NCBI GenBank assembly: GCA_963681505.1
Contig: OY811989.1
Span: forward strand, 3,716,854 to 3,780,853
Direction: 5' to 3'
Length of the DNA stretch: 64,000 bases
Source of the DNA: Eunapius fragilis
Taxonomy: Eukaryota > Porifera > Demospongiae > Spongillida > Spongillidae
Each line of letters starts with the position of its first letter. Positions within the stretch are counted from its first letter, which is position 1. The position numbers and the translations under genes were made by a program. The notes under the pieces were generated by a model. That model had not been told where the DNA came from, did no database searches, and saw nothing but the letters and a program-made list of their open reading frames with translations. Shown piece by piece: positions 1 to 10,804 of this stretch.

Positions 1-1009
1 GTTTTTTACTCGTGCCCTGTCCATAAACTTAAAAATGCACATGAGTAAGAAAATTATACGCGGGATCTGTCTGCACAGATAAGCAAAAGAATAAGGAAGG
101 GGCTCGCACCAACCACAGGCCTGCATGCATGTGAATTTACATTTGGTGCGGGACATACAGAGGACATGCTGAATCAGTGTTTTGTAAGGAACTACAGATT
201 GCGGGACAATTCTAATGGAGGGGGGAGGAACCAATAATTTCAAAGTATGCACTTATAAAGAAGTTTGCACAGACGTCGGAATTGTATTGTTTTCATTGTG
301 AAACATGTATATATCAGCAAACAGTGGTCTAATAATTGAGGAGTAAACTAGATCTGATGTTGTTCCTCTGCAAGAGATTTCAGACCGCATGCCCCACATA
401 TACTGTATAGTTAAATTCAGTGACATATAAAGATGTTTGATGACACAAATAATGTACTGGCTGTGTCAGTGTAACATGTAATGTTAATGCAAATGGAATA
501 AAAGATCATGCCTCACTGCTGCATAATTGTGTTAATTTATTGGCTACATTTGCATAAACACATAATGATTGCCTGTCTCAGTCAAAACTAGCTGCAGATG
601 GAGCACGAGTTACTGCCAATATGTGATTAGTACAGTACATGATAAGTTCTATTATTAACAGAGGTTGGAATTTTGATTCCATGAAGACAAATGTGGTTCT
701 TTTTTCATACAAACATTTTGTACTGGCCATCATAGTTGGTATGGTCATGGGCACATGTCTTGTTCTGAAGGCAAGGCATGTATGGGAGGAAGGGCTTTCC
801 TATTGTATGATCCCATTCGGTATAAAGACACATGACAAGAGTGTGACAATACAATGATCCAGGATGTGTGCCATAGTTGCAAAGAATCATACAGTTGACA
901 TGGTCGTTTATTTGGTGGTAGGATGGGGTTATAAGCACTTTTATCAATAACTGCACATTCATATAAGTTGTAAACATAAATCCAAAAAGTTGCATAACAT
1001 TATTTATTG
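1..1009. other. AT-rich flank without a recognisable gene
   Basis: Open frames here are short and overlap on both strands, and I recognise no protein. The right edge is the 3' end of the neighbouring minus-strand gene: an AATAAA polyadenylation-type hexamer (on the minus strand, 1003-1008) lies directly after that gene's stop codon. Confidence 0.5.
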
Positions 1010-1387
1010 CTATCTCTGCCTGCCTCCATCCAATTGATTAAAATATCCCCTGTACTGGGTTAAGGCCAGCATGGCAGAAGCGTATGTGAATGGCTCTGAG
1101 GACCAGAAGGGCATGAACTGGTTATCCTGGGCGTTGTACCCTTCAAACGTTTGTGGCGTGTGGCTGCCGAAGTGCTGCTCGGTCAGCTGTTGCTGGTAGT
1201 CGCCTTGGGGAATGATGCCCATCACTGCAGCCAGCAGGTCTGTGCTTAAACAAGATGTGTTACAGGCGGGGGAAACCTGGGAACCATTTAAGTACTCGAG
1301 GATATTGGCTGGATAGAAGAAGGGAAGGTCCTGGAAGACAGAGGAGGAGAGGGAGGAGGGTGGAAAGAGATAATGAAGGGAGAAAAT

Positions 1388-1425
<38 letters not shown>

Positions 1426-3374
1426 GGAGGGGGAGAGAGAGATATAAGAGAAAGACAGTGGATTACAGAGTCGACCATCTGAGACTGTTTATTTCACCGT
1501 ACAGAAACAGACTTCACTGATCCAGAGAACACCACATTATATGGCTTATACTTTCCAGTGAGGACATTGCTGGAATTGACCGCTCTCAGTCCAGATGTAG
1601 AACAGTGCATTGAGTGCCATGCTGGTGGAGCAGAGGCGATCTTCACCTTTGACCTCCACCTTACCTAATGTGAGAGAAAAACCACAATGAAATATTCATT
1701 GCACACGTGAATATATGATACCAAAGATGTTGTGGTCTCCATCCCCAAGGAAGTCGTCCACATAAGCAAGGTCGCCCTCGAATGTGAAGGATTTCACTAT
1801 GGAGGGCGAGGCGTAGTTACGCAGTGAATCAGAGAGGGCATCAAGGACACGTTCCATCACCTCAAATGGGAGGGGCTTAGCAGCGGACGCCAACAGGTTC
1901 AGGATGCGAGAGGTGAACCAGTAGAAGTTGAAGCGTGAGGGGTAGTAAGTCAGCGCCAGGTCGGGGCGTCCGGAGAAGTTCCTGCTGATGGTCCAGGCTA
2001 TCAAGTCAGATGTGTTCTGGTAGATCATCTGGAGGTCGAGGTCAAACCACTCCTGGGGTCCACCGAGGTCAGGCAAGATGGCTGCAGTGATTCCGTATAG
2101 CACGTTTGAGCACACAGTGACATCAACGTTATTCATGTTGAACGGCATCTTGTAATTGGAGTCATAGTACACTTTGTCCTCTGTGATATTCTGAACCCAG
2201 GTGACAACGTAGGCACCTTTTTGTCCCGGAAAATTCAGAGAAGTAAGGTAGTCGTGGAAGAAGAGGTAGCTCCTTGGATCGATGGTGGCGCTGTCCAGGT
2301 CGCCATCAAAAGGTCTGTAGGCATACTTCTTCAGGGCTCTGATGGCCTGCACAAAGTCGCTGTTGTTGGTGCTCCAGGCTTGGAAGAGGGGAGTGGAAAA
2401 CTGTGATAGCATTGCACCCAGGCCGATGTTCACGAATGTGTCGTCAAAGTCAGCTGGGATCCCAAAGGCAAGCATGCTCTGCGATCTGAAAGGTTGCACG
2501 GAACAAGTTACGTAGAAATCAACATGGCACATGTATGGCTTTGATCAGACCGCTTCCTCCCACCCTCAACCGCAAAACATCCCTACCCTCAGGGAAGTTG
2601 GAGGGGGGGGGGTGACTAAAGTTAAACATAATAATACATTCTATATATAATTATGTTCTCAAAAACAATTCACTTTACCATTAACACCTGTAACACGCAC
2701 AACCCTCCCAACGCGGTAACTCACATGGCTTGGATGGCTGGCTTCAGTTTATTCCAGAGGGAGGACAGCCCTAGGTCATCGAGGACCTTCTGCAGGTATG
2801 CTGCGAGCTGAGGGTAATTCTTGGTGAGGTGGACAAGGTTCTGGGGCCCGCAGGACCACACTCCCGTGGTGCCGTTGTACGTCTGGGGCCAGAACACCAA
2901 GATCGAGTCGTTCACGTGTCGGTTGTTGTCATGGTAGCAGCTAATGGCCTCCAGAGCGTGCGTGACCTGGCTGTCCGTGGGAGACGGCCCGAGCGGGTGC
3001 CTTGCAACCTCGAGCAGGATTTGGGTCACCCAGAGAGTGACGAAGGCGTTGTTGTCGAAGCATTCCGTGAGGTCTCGTAAGAGGGCGTAGTCCGGATCGC
3101 CGTGGAGATTCACCTTGATCGTACTGGGGTAGACACCGAATTGCTTCTCGTAAGAGACCGGGAATTTGTATGGCGTAGGAATCAGGATCTGTTCGTCAGT
3201 AGATTAGGGGCGGGGAGAAGAGTACTCACACTGCTGGCGAAATCTGCGCAATTAAATTACCTGCGACTTCAGCACGTTGGTTTGAAGCTCAGAGATCACT
3301 TGGTTCAAATCTGAAGCTCCAACTAAGCTAGTAGGTCGAGATAATGCGAATAGTAATAGCAGCAGGGCCTCCAT
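1010..3374 (-). CDS. Secreted protein of unknown function, 5 exons
   Basis: I joined five exons on the minus strand: 3261-3374, 2725-3188, 1722-2485, 1552-1664 and 1010-1330. All junctions are GT-AG and phases agree, giving about 591 residues. The N-terminus (MEALLLLLFALS...) is a strong signal peptide, and several N-x-S/T sites and scattered cysteines fit a secreted or lumenal glycoprotein. Recognisable stretches are HGDPDYALLRDL, VFWPQTY, DDTFVNIGLG, DVTVCSNVLYGI and GEDRLCSTSMALNALFYIW near the C-terminus. The alternating helical, Trp/Tyr-rich character suggests an alpha/alpha-toroid fold, but this is inference and I do not recognise a named family. The first exon faces DCTN3 across 142 bp, so a shared promoter is likely. 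A polyA-type hexamer follows the stop. Intron 4 contains a GA microsatellite. Confidence 0.82.
1388..1446. repeat. GA-type microsatellite
   Basis: A run of GA dinucleotides followed by G-rich sequence, inside the last intron of the 1010-3374 gene. The open frames across it are low-complexity artefacts. Confidence 0.9.
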
Positions 3375-3516
3375 TACTGTACAGGGTTAGGGATTGCACA
3401 ATATCCCGTAATCATTCAACGTAGCTTCAGGTGAATTAATGCTTACGGCTCTTGCGCGCGCCGGTTTATAATTAAACCTATAACTGAAGGGGGTGTGGTT
3501 CTAAATAATAATAAAA
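3375..3516. promoter_or_regulatory. Divergent promoter region, secreted-protein gene / DCTN3
   Basis: Only 142 bp separate the start codons of two head-to-head genes, so the core promoters of both must lie here or within their first exons. No clear TATA box is visible. A GC-rich patch (cttgcgcgcgccgg) sits at about 3450. The bidirectional use is inferred from the layout alone. Confidence 0.5.
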
Positions 3517-4089
3517 ATGGCCGACGCAGTCTCAGAGAAGAGACTCCAGTCATTCAGGCAAAGGCTTGATGTTTTGGAAAGACTTCTGACCGGTACAGGG
3601 GGAATTCCTAGCGCTCAGCCGAACCTTAAGCAATCTATAGCGGAACTCAATCATAAGCTAGACAGCCTAGTATCGAGCGACGGCAGCAAAGAAGGTACGG
3701 AGCAGGGTCCGCTTCCAAAACTATGGGGTAAGATCGAACAGCTCGAGGCGTTGTTGGACACAGAGCTGACAAGCGCCAAACTCTCTGAAGACGCGAAGGC
3801 AGAGCTACTCGTAGCCTACGCGGCACAGCTGAAGGGCCTGTGTAAGGACCTGGACCAACTCAGAGGCGCGAACGAGTTTCTCAACACGAGCGAGTTCAGG
3901 GGTCTAGAGAACCACGAAAAGGCGCTGGCTGGAATAGCGCGGCGCCACACGCAGCAGGAGGCTGAACTTCAGGCTCTCGTCCAGCGGAGTAAAGACGTTC
4001 TAAACGCCTATCAGAAGGCAACGTTCCAGATTTCAACACAGTGTGTGGTGTGGGACGAACTCCTGTCCACTCTTGAACAGCAGAAATGA
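3517..4089 (+). CDS. DCTN3: Dynactin subunit 3 (p24/p22)
   Basis: A single uninterrupted 190-residue frame starts MADAVSEKRLQSFRQRLDVLERLL and ends with a WDELLSTLEQQK tail. The overall plan is that of the dynactin p24 shoulder subunit: an N-terminal heptad-rich helix, a Lys/Glu-rich middle, an ENHEKALAGIARRHTQQEAE segment, and a near-C-terminal V-WDELL motif shared with vertebrate DCTN3, which is of similar length (about 186 residues). The protein is predicted to be almost entirely alpha-helical coiled coil. It acts in the dynactin shoulder/sidearm complex that links dynein to cargo. The ATG is preceded by an A-rich leader (aataaaaATGG). The gene has no introns, unlike every other conserved gene here. 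Confidence 0.9.
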   Translation: MADAVSEKRLQSFRQRLDVLERLLTGTGGIPSAQPNLKQSIAELNHKLDSLVSSDGSKEGTEQGPLPKLWGKIEQLEALLDTELTSAKLSEDAKAELLVAYAAQLKGLCKDLDQLRGANEFLNTSEFRGLENHEKALAGIARRHTQQEAELQALVQRSKDVLNAYQKATFQISTQCVVWDELLSTLEQQK

Positions 4090-4405
4090 TCGTGTTGACT
4101 TCTGCGGTGTGTGTGTTTGTGTGCATATATACTTCACTAAATCATACAGTTTCATAACCTTTAAGGCCATCTACACTAGTTAGCACTGTTGCATGCAACT
4201 GAATCCAATTATACTTTCAGTTTTACTAGACTCATTGTGGTGCGGGCAACATGTTATACGGTGTACATGTAATGCGAAGCTGTTAGTGAATTCATTGAAT
4301 ACACAGACACAGAAAATATAATAGCAGTCACTGGGGGTTAGGGGGTAAGGCGAGGAATTCACCAATAAGCTGATTAGGGTGTAACACGCACATACATATA
4401 TACTG
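4090..4405. other. Convergent intergenic spacer DCTN3 / NARS2
   Basis: This 316-bp spacer separates the 3' ends of two convergent genes and must hold both 3' UTRs. I see a short GT-rich run just after DCTN3 and no canonical AATAAA on the plus strand. Confidence 0.5.
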
Positions 4406-5006
4406 TCACATCTGACATGACCCCAGGTAGCGGGGAAAGGCTATCACATCTCTGATGTTCTCTGCTCCCAGTATGGCCTGCAAGAGTCTCTCAAAGCCCA
4501 GGCCAAATCCACCGTGCGGCACTGTCCCAAACCGTCTCAGGTCTAAGTACCTAGGTGTGTGTATGGATGGGGTGATGGATGAGATCGAGTATGAAGGGTG
4601 GGGTGATGGATGTGAGTGAGTATGAAGGGTGGGGTGTGAAAGGTTTGTTTGGATGTGACACGTGTGTGCATTTGTGTAGGTGTGCACATGCGTGGAAGAG
4701 TGGTTGTAAGAGGACGATGTGGTGGGGAGGAGGGGGGCAGGGATTGTGCTAACAGAAAGTCCTCACCATTGGTAGCTATCAGCAGTACCCAACCTGTGAT
4801 GAAAGGGACCACACGCGTGGACTTGATGAATGCAACACGCACCGATAACCACTGTCACTAACCGTTTCAACCTTTCGAGGAGTACGGGGTACCTCTCTTC
4901 CCTCAGACTACCACCAACCACCTCACCCACAACTGGCATCAGTAGATCTACCGCTGCTGCCTGAAGAGGGATGCTTTTAGCTCACACACACACGCACATG
5001 CGCGCG

Positions 5007-5056
<50 letters not shown>

Positions 5057-8000
5057 AGCCATGACTCTTTAAAAATGGCCCCACACTGCCTCCACTAAAC
5101 ACTGATAAAATTCTAATTCCCCCTCCCCCCGACTTTTTAAACAGCAGTGCATTTAGAAGTGCCTTCGCTGGTGAATTTGATAGTACACATGATGCCATAG
5201 AAGTGCCTTCGCTGATGACTGGCAATCCCTTCAGTACATGTATTTGATGCCCTGACTACTCCTGTGAGCAGAATGCTATGGGGCAAGGATACTGCCTATC
5301 CTCCGAAATAATATCAAAGATCAACCAGTAGGTGACAAGATCCTCTGCACCTGGGTTATGTAACCTACTGATGTGTTACATAACCTACTAATGTGTTACA
5401 TAACCTACTGATGTGTTACATAACCCACTGATGTGTTACATAACCTACTGATGTGTTACATAACCTACTGATGTGTTACATAACCTACTGATGTGTTACA
5501 TAACCTACTGATGTGTTACATAACCTACTGATGTGTTACATAACCTACTGATGTGTTACATAACCTACTGATGTGTTACATAACCTACTGATGTGTTACA
5601 TAACCTACTGATGTGTTACATAACCTACTGATGTGTTACATAACCTACTGATGTGTTACATAACCTACTGATGTGCTATTCTCTGTGGCCCTCGTGTAAA
5701 ACGGTTTGATGGCAGCTGGAAACTCGGTCACAAATAGTGGGAGGTGCCCGCAGTGGGCCACCAGGAACTGTTCATGTTCACTGCTGAGATCGCTGCCTGG
5801 CTGGTGGGATGGGGAGGAGAGGGAGAAAGTGGCAAAAGAACAAACAATTTGTAAGCCCCACCCCCTTAAAATTAGATGTCCTAGCAATCATCAGAAACAT
5901 AACAGGATGTGTACAAGATGATGTTTATGCACTTCAAGATGATGGTATGATATTGAGCATTCCAACGTGCCCCCTGCTGATGAGCATTCGTGAGATGTGT
6001 ACCATTGGGGCAGGGGGGGGGGTGGGGGTGGGGGTGGGATGTGTACCATTGGGGGGGGGGGGGGGATGAGATGTGTACCATGGGGGGGGGGGAGATGCAG
6101 GGGAGGGGGGAGGAGATCTATGTGTACCATGGGGGGGGGGGGAGATGCAGGGGAGGGGGAAGGAGATGTATGTGTACCATGGGGGGTGGAGGTGGTGGGG
6201 GATGAGATGTATGTGTACCATGGGGGTGGGTGGGGGGGGGGGGGGGTGAGATGTATGCGTACCATGGGGGGGGGGGGGGCGGGAGATGTATGTGTACCAT
6301 AATGGACAGTAATTCAGACTGTTGGCATTGATATGGAGTAAAATATAACACAGCAGGTTAAGTACAAGGAATGAAAATATATACGATGGGAGGGGCTAAT
6401 GTGACCGGAACATAAAGGTGGTCTTACGGACTGGGGCCCGGTACAAAATGCACAACTGTGTTTAGATAATCAGTGTTATGTCGTTGCAGGTAAGCACTTG
6501 CACAGTGTGAAGCAATCTAACTGTATTACCTTTGGTTCGGCAGCAAATGGAGTTCTCTGGTGTGCTTTTATAAGAATATCCATACCTTCATTGTAAGTTA
6601 TACTGCAAAAAGGGCAAGAAACATTCAATGCTAGGATATCATTGGATACCACCAGTGAATGCTAGGATATCATTGGACACCACCAGTGAATGCTAGGATA
6701 TCATTGGACACCACCAGTGAATGCTAGGATATCATTGGACACCATACTTAACTGTTTGTAAGGTTTCTCAATGCTGTTCACAAGATATGTCTGCCCATGG
6801 GAAAGGAAGCCATGTTAAAGCAGAACACAAAATCATTTGTTTAGTTAACAACTGAGTTATACACCACACCTATACATGTAGATGAGGACAAAATCGATGT
6901 GCTTCCTGAAGGACAGAGAGTATCTATTTAGAGGGCGTGGTTTTATCTGAGGACATCATTTGTCCTTGCAACTACGTACATACAGTTTGCTTGTCATTAA
7001 AGGATTGTTACTACTGCAAGTGTCACATGAAGACCAGTGTAGTGACCAAAGGGTTAGTGGTGAAGACCAGTGTGGTGACCAAAGGGTTAGTGGTGAAGAC
7101 CAGTGTAGTGACCAAAGGGTTAGTGGTGAAGACCAGTGTGGTGACCAAAGGGTTAGTGGTGAAGACCAGTGTAGTGACCAAAGGGTTAGTGGTGAAGACC
7201 AGTGTGGTGACCAAAGGGTTTGTGGTGAAGGCCAGTGTAGTGACCAAAGGGTTAGTGGTGAAGACCAGTGTGGTGACCAAAGGGTTAGTGGTGAAGGCCA
7301 GTGTGGTGACCAAAGGGTTAGTGGTGAAGACCAGTGTGGTGACCAAAGGGTTAGTGGTGAAGGCCAGTGTGGTGACTAAAGGGTTAGTGGTGAAGGCCAG
7401 TGTGGTGACTAAAGGGTTAGTGGTGAAGCCAGTGTGGTGACCAAAGGGTTAGTGTGGTGAAGACCAGTGTGGTGACCAAAGGATTAGTGGTGAAGACCAG
7501 TGTAGTGACCAAAGGGTTAGTGGTGAAGACCAGTGTGGTGACCAAAAGGTTAGTGGTGAAGGCCAGTGTGGTGACCAAAGGGTTAGTGGTGAAGACCAGT
7601 GTGGTGACCAAAGGGTTAGTGGTGAAGGCCAGTGTGGTGACTAAAGGGTTAGTGGTGAAGGCCAGTGTGGTGACTAAAGGGTTAGTGGTGAAGCCAGTGT
7701 GGTGACCAAAGGGTTAGTGTGGTGAAGACCAGTGTGGTGACCAAAGGATTAGTGGTGAAGACCAGTGTAGTGACCAAAGGGTTAGTGGTGAAGACCAGTG
7801 TGGTGACCAAAGGGTTAGTGGTGAAGACCAGTGTGGTGACAGTAAGGGTCACATACAAACAGTGGTGATAGCAAGGGTATGGTTACATATGAATAGTGAG
7901 CACACAATATTTCTTTTCCACATCCTAAGAAGAGCATATGCATGTGTGTGTGTGTATGTACGTGTGTGCATGTGTGTGTTTGTGTGTATGTGTATATGTG

Positions 8001-9090
8001 TGTATGTGTGTGTGGGTTGTGCTGTGTGTGTAATGCATTGTACACATAAAACCAAAAACCTTAGGGTTATGCTGTACCTTGGAAAATACCCGCTATACGT
8101 AGCACATAAGTCACCTTGAGTTCTGGTCGATCAACTGCCTTGTGGAACATCTCCACATCATCCCCCCTCTCCACCAGCGCTGCTCTTGACACGTGCTTGC
8201 ACAGTGCCTCTATCACTTCTAGGATGGGGACCAGATCACCTGGGGGTGTGGTCATCTCTGCCTCCACCATGTAGAACTCAGCCAGGTGTTTACGTGTGTG
8301 GGACTTCTCAGCACGAAATGTAGGGCCAAATGTATAGACTGACGACATAGCACTTGTATGTGGAAGGGGGGGGGGGGGGGTGCATTTGGGAGGGAAAATG
8401 TTAAACATGGCCTCTTTATGTAATATCTGCTCCTCCAATATACAGTGCCTGGAATGTTTGTTAGGGTTACCTCATCTACTAAGAACCTACAGATATGGCA
8501 CCAGTGTCTCTAAAGACACTGATACCACGTTTTAGGAGTCATCTGCTTCTGGACTGCTGAAACAAAAAGGAAATAGCAGCAATCAGTAATGGAAAACTGT
8601 GACTGAGGGAAGTCTGTTGAAAGATATCTATCAGAATTTGCAGTACAGTTTCCATATAGGATTGATGCAGCATAAATGAATGTCATTAACAAAAAGCGAC
8701 TTGCACCTATAGAGACAACCAAGAATTGGATCACTTTTCTCAAAAATCACAGGAAAGGTCGACTGAAATGGAAAAATGAAGTACACCTATATTTAGCATA
8801 ATCGTAAGATGGACATACCGCTGAAGGTGCTAAACATACACATGAGCGTTTAGGTGTATTCCATTTTTCCGTTTCAGTCAGCCTTATTCCCATGCTTTTT
8901 ATACCACTATTGCCTCCCAATCATGTACATGTATGTCACCCACCAACTCTCTTAGAGAATGTTTTTTAATTACTAATATAATATATTTCAAGGAATTACT
9001 GCTGTCTTGGTAACTAGTATCAATACGAAAGACACTGTAGCGAGAGGAAGTGTGGGTTGGTTGGCTACACACACACACAAAACACACAAT

Positions 9091-9127
<37 letters not shown>

Positions 9128-10686
9128 CGCAACGTACCAGGCCACAGCCTCAGCATGGAGCTGTCCAGACACAGTAAGGTAGGCCTTGGAGTTGAAGAAC
9201 TCCTCCCCAGTCCCACATCCATACGCAGGCTACACAGAAAAAAGGAGAGACAGTAAGGTACCTCCTCCCCAGCCCCACCAGACCTTGACGGCAAACATAT
9301 TCCCCGCTCCCTCGCAGTCGCTTGAGGTGAGGATGGGTGTGTGAAGGTGGAGGAAGCCCCTCTCCTGGAAGAACCTGTGGATGGCCGCTGAGGCAGAGCT
9401 GCGCACCCTGAGCATGGCGGCAAAGGCCTGGGTCCTAGCTCTGAGGTGAGGGAACTGACGTGTGTACTCCAGTCCATGGAAGGTGCGAGCCTTGAAGGGA
9501 TAGGCCTAATAAGAGAGGAGGGTGGGGTGGGGAGTGTGGAGGGAGGGACAGTGTGTGGAGAGGGGGATGGTGGTGGTGTGCGATGGTGAGAGAAGTGGGA
9601 TGGGATGGAGGTGTGAGGAGGGTGGTACAGAGGGAGATTGTAGCATAGAAATGGATGGAAAATAATTGCCAAGTTGACATATCCACGCTGGTAAACAATG
9701 CCACTTACCTGCACATTTGTGCCAGAAGTACCCAAATTCACAAGGGTGCAATACCAACCCACCTCCTTTGACCCCTCCTCCCCCCTCCATGCAATTACAA
9801 TCATCACTTGGAACGTTTTATTTATCAAATGAGGTACATACATGTGTACAGACATCTAGGACCACTGGGTACATACATGTGTACAGACATCTAGGACCAC
9901 TCGGTACATACATGTGTACAGACATCTAGGACCACTGGGTACATACATGTGTACAGACATCTAGGACCACTGGGTACATACATGTGTACAGACATCTAGG
10001 ACCACTGGGTACATACATGTGTACAGACATCTAGGACCACTGGGTACATACATGTGTACAGACATCTAGGACCACTGGTTTTTTTTTTTTTTGGCATCTA
10101 CAAACAGATATCTGCAACAACTCAAGTCCTCCTCCCCAGCCCCAAGCAGTGTCGGATACCCATTTGGCGCCTCTTTTAATACTTGGAGGAGCACAGAGAG
10201 AGGTTGGGTGGCTTACTTTGGAGTCACACTCCCCCAACACCGTCACTTCAGTGGGTCTAAGCTCCACTGGTTGGGCATCTGATGGGCTTCGCGCTATGTC
10301 TCCACGAACCGATATAGACCATCCCTGCGAGACGGTCCTGATGCTGCATATAACCACAGGGAAAAGGAATCGTGAGCCTGTGACATAACGGGTCCGTGTA
10401 TCTTACTCTGGAAATTTGTCGGCTGGAACAACGACTTGCAGGCCGCGGGCGGTGGAGCCGTCGCTTAGCTCTAAGAAAACCAACTCCTTCTGCTTGCGTA
10501 CTGACCTCACCCAACCCTGGGTACCCAGCGGGCACTACTTGATGGAATATGACGTGATAAGTCCCGCAGACTTACGGATACGTTCACTGTTTCACCTGGC
10601 GTCGAAGCGTCCTTCACAGGCACTCTAGAACCGAAATGCCTGCCAACGAAACGGCTGAAACCCCACGTGGAACGTGGCCTCAACAT
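4406..10686 (-). CDS. NARS2: Mitochondrial asparaginyl-tRNA synthetase, 12 exons
   Basis: Twelve minus-strand exons join in phase: 10576-10686, 10407-10516, 10217-10343, 9284-9505, 9138-9229, 8115-8352, 6753-6790, 6530-6602, 5669-5800, 4863-4960, 4767-4793 and 4406-4550. The product is about 470 residues, close to human NARS2 (477). The N-terminus [18 protein letters not shown] is basic and lacks acidic residues, as in a mitochondrial presequence. Next come an OB-fold anticodon-binding domain ([20 protein letters not shown]) and a class II core: [20 protein letters not shown] (motif 2) and [12 protein letters not shown] (motif 3). It should ligate Asn to mitochondrial tRNA-Asn. The 38-nt and 27-nt exons are the least certain by size but restore the family sequence ([13 protein letters not shown]). 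The exon 4 donor (AAG|GTCTGG) is weak. Confidence 0.93.
4981..5054. repeat. CA microsatellite (NARS2 intron 9)
   Basis: An almost uninterrupted CA run, with a few CG steps at its left end, a few tens of bases from the 3' splice site of NARS2 exon 10. Confidence 0.95.
5361..5670. repeat. 20-bp minisatellite seeded on a splice donor
   Basis: About 15.5 copies of a 20-bp unit (taacctactgatgtgttaca) lie in NARS2 intron 9. Its right end overlaps the end of exon 9. On the gene strand every unit carries ACATCA-GTAGGT, the same sequence that forms the exon 9 donor. Two units are variant (at 5381 and 5421). Confidence 0.95.
6007..6300. repeat. G-run repeat array (NARS2 intron 8)
   Basis: Repeats of about 60 bp built from long G tracts separated by gagatgtatgtgtaccat. 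The plus strand could form G-quadruplexes, and the transcribed NARS2 RNA is C-rich here. Gly-rich and Pro-rich frames across it are artefacts. Confidence 0.9.
6624..6746. repeat. 31-bp tandem repeat filling NARS2 intron 7
   Basis: Four copies of a 31-bp unit with gctaggatatcattgga starting at 6630, 6661, 6692 and 6723. It makes up most of the 150-bp intron between the 38-nt and 73-nt exons. Confidence 0.92.
7027..7848. repeat. 33-bp minisatellite (NARS2 intron 6)
   Basis: About 25 copies of a 33-bp unit (gaccagtgtggtgaccaaag plus ggttagtggtgaa) with a/g and c/t variants. A higher-order period of about 265 bp is visible from a shared irregular unit (gaagccagtg) at 7425 and 7690. Because 33 is a multiple of 3, it produces open frames with 11-residue repeats on both strands. 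These are not genes. Confidence 0.95.
7938..8030. repeat. TG microsatellite (NARS2 intron 6)
   Basis: An interrupted TG/TGTA run just upstream on the plus strand of NARS2 exon 6. Confidence 0.9.
9067..9125. repeat. CA microsatellite (NARS2 intron 5)
   Basis: A CA run that ends about a dozen bases from the exon 5 donor of NARS2. Confidence 0.92.
9834..10079. repeat. 35-bp minisatellite (NARS2 intron 3)
   Basis: Seven near-identical 35-bp units (gtacatacatgtgtacagac followed by atctaggaccactgg), ending in a T run. Confidence 0.95.
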
Positions 10687-10804
10687 TAGTCTCGTACCCA
10701 GACCCACATCGCAGCTGCGGATGGATTACATCACCGCTACGCGAGAAGTGGTAGCGGTGATGTAATCCATCCGCAGCTGCAATGTGGGTCTGGATACGAG
10801 GCTA
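10687..10804. mobile_element. 118-bp hairpin MITE abutting the NARS2 start codon
   Basis: A near-perfect foldback: arms 10691-10740 and 10751-10800 pair over 50 bp with two mismatches around a 10-nt loop. The ends read TAGTCTCGTACCCAGAC and GTCTGGATACGAGGCTA. Flanking cctcaacat (left) and cctcacatt (right) look like a decayed target-site duplication of about 9 bp. The left copy contains the NARS2 ATG on the minus strand. The terminal motif resembles that of the larger element at 36576-37310, so a MULE-type origin is possible. Confidence 0.8.

Noticed and set aside
5891..6302. Pro-rich and Gly-rich frames near 6 kb
   Set aside because: G-run repeats in NARS2 intron 8. The real coding sequence is in the flanking exons at 5669-5800 and 6530-6602.
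6937..7705. Long frames with 11-residue repeats ([11 protein letters not shown], or [11 protein letters not shown] on the other strand)
   Set aside because: They are translations of the 33-bp minisatellite inside NARS2 intron 6, open on both strands only because 33 is a multiple of 3.
7027..7848. CRISPR-like array
   Set aside because: Units are directly tandem without unique spacers, inside an intron of an animal gene.
10576..10707. NARS2 start seven codons further upstream
   Set aside because: The upstream codon is GTG, not ATG, and lies inside the MITE. The first in-frame ATG is at 10686.
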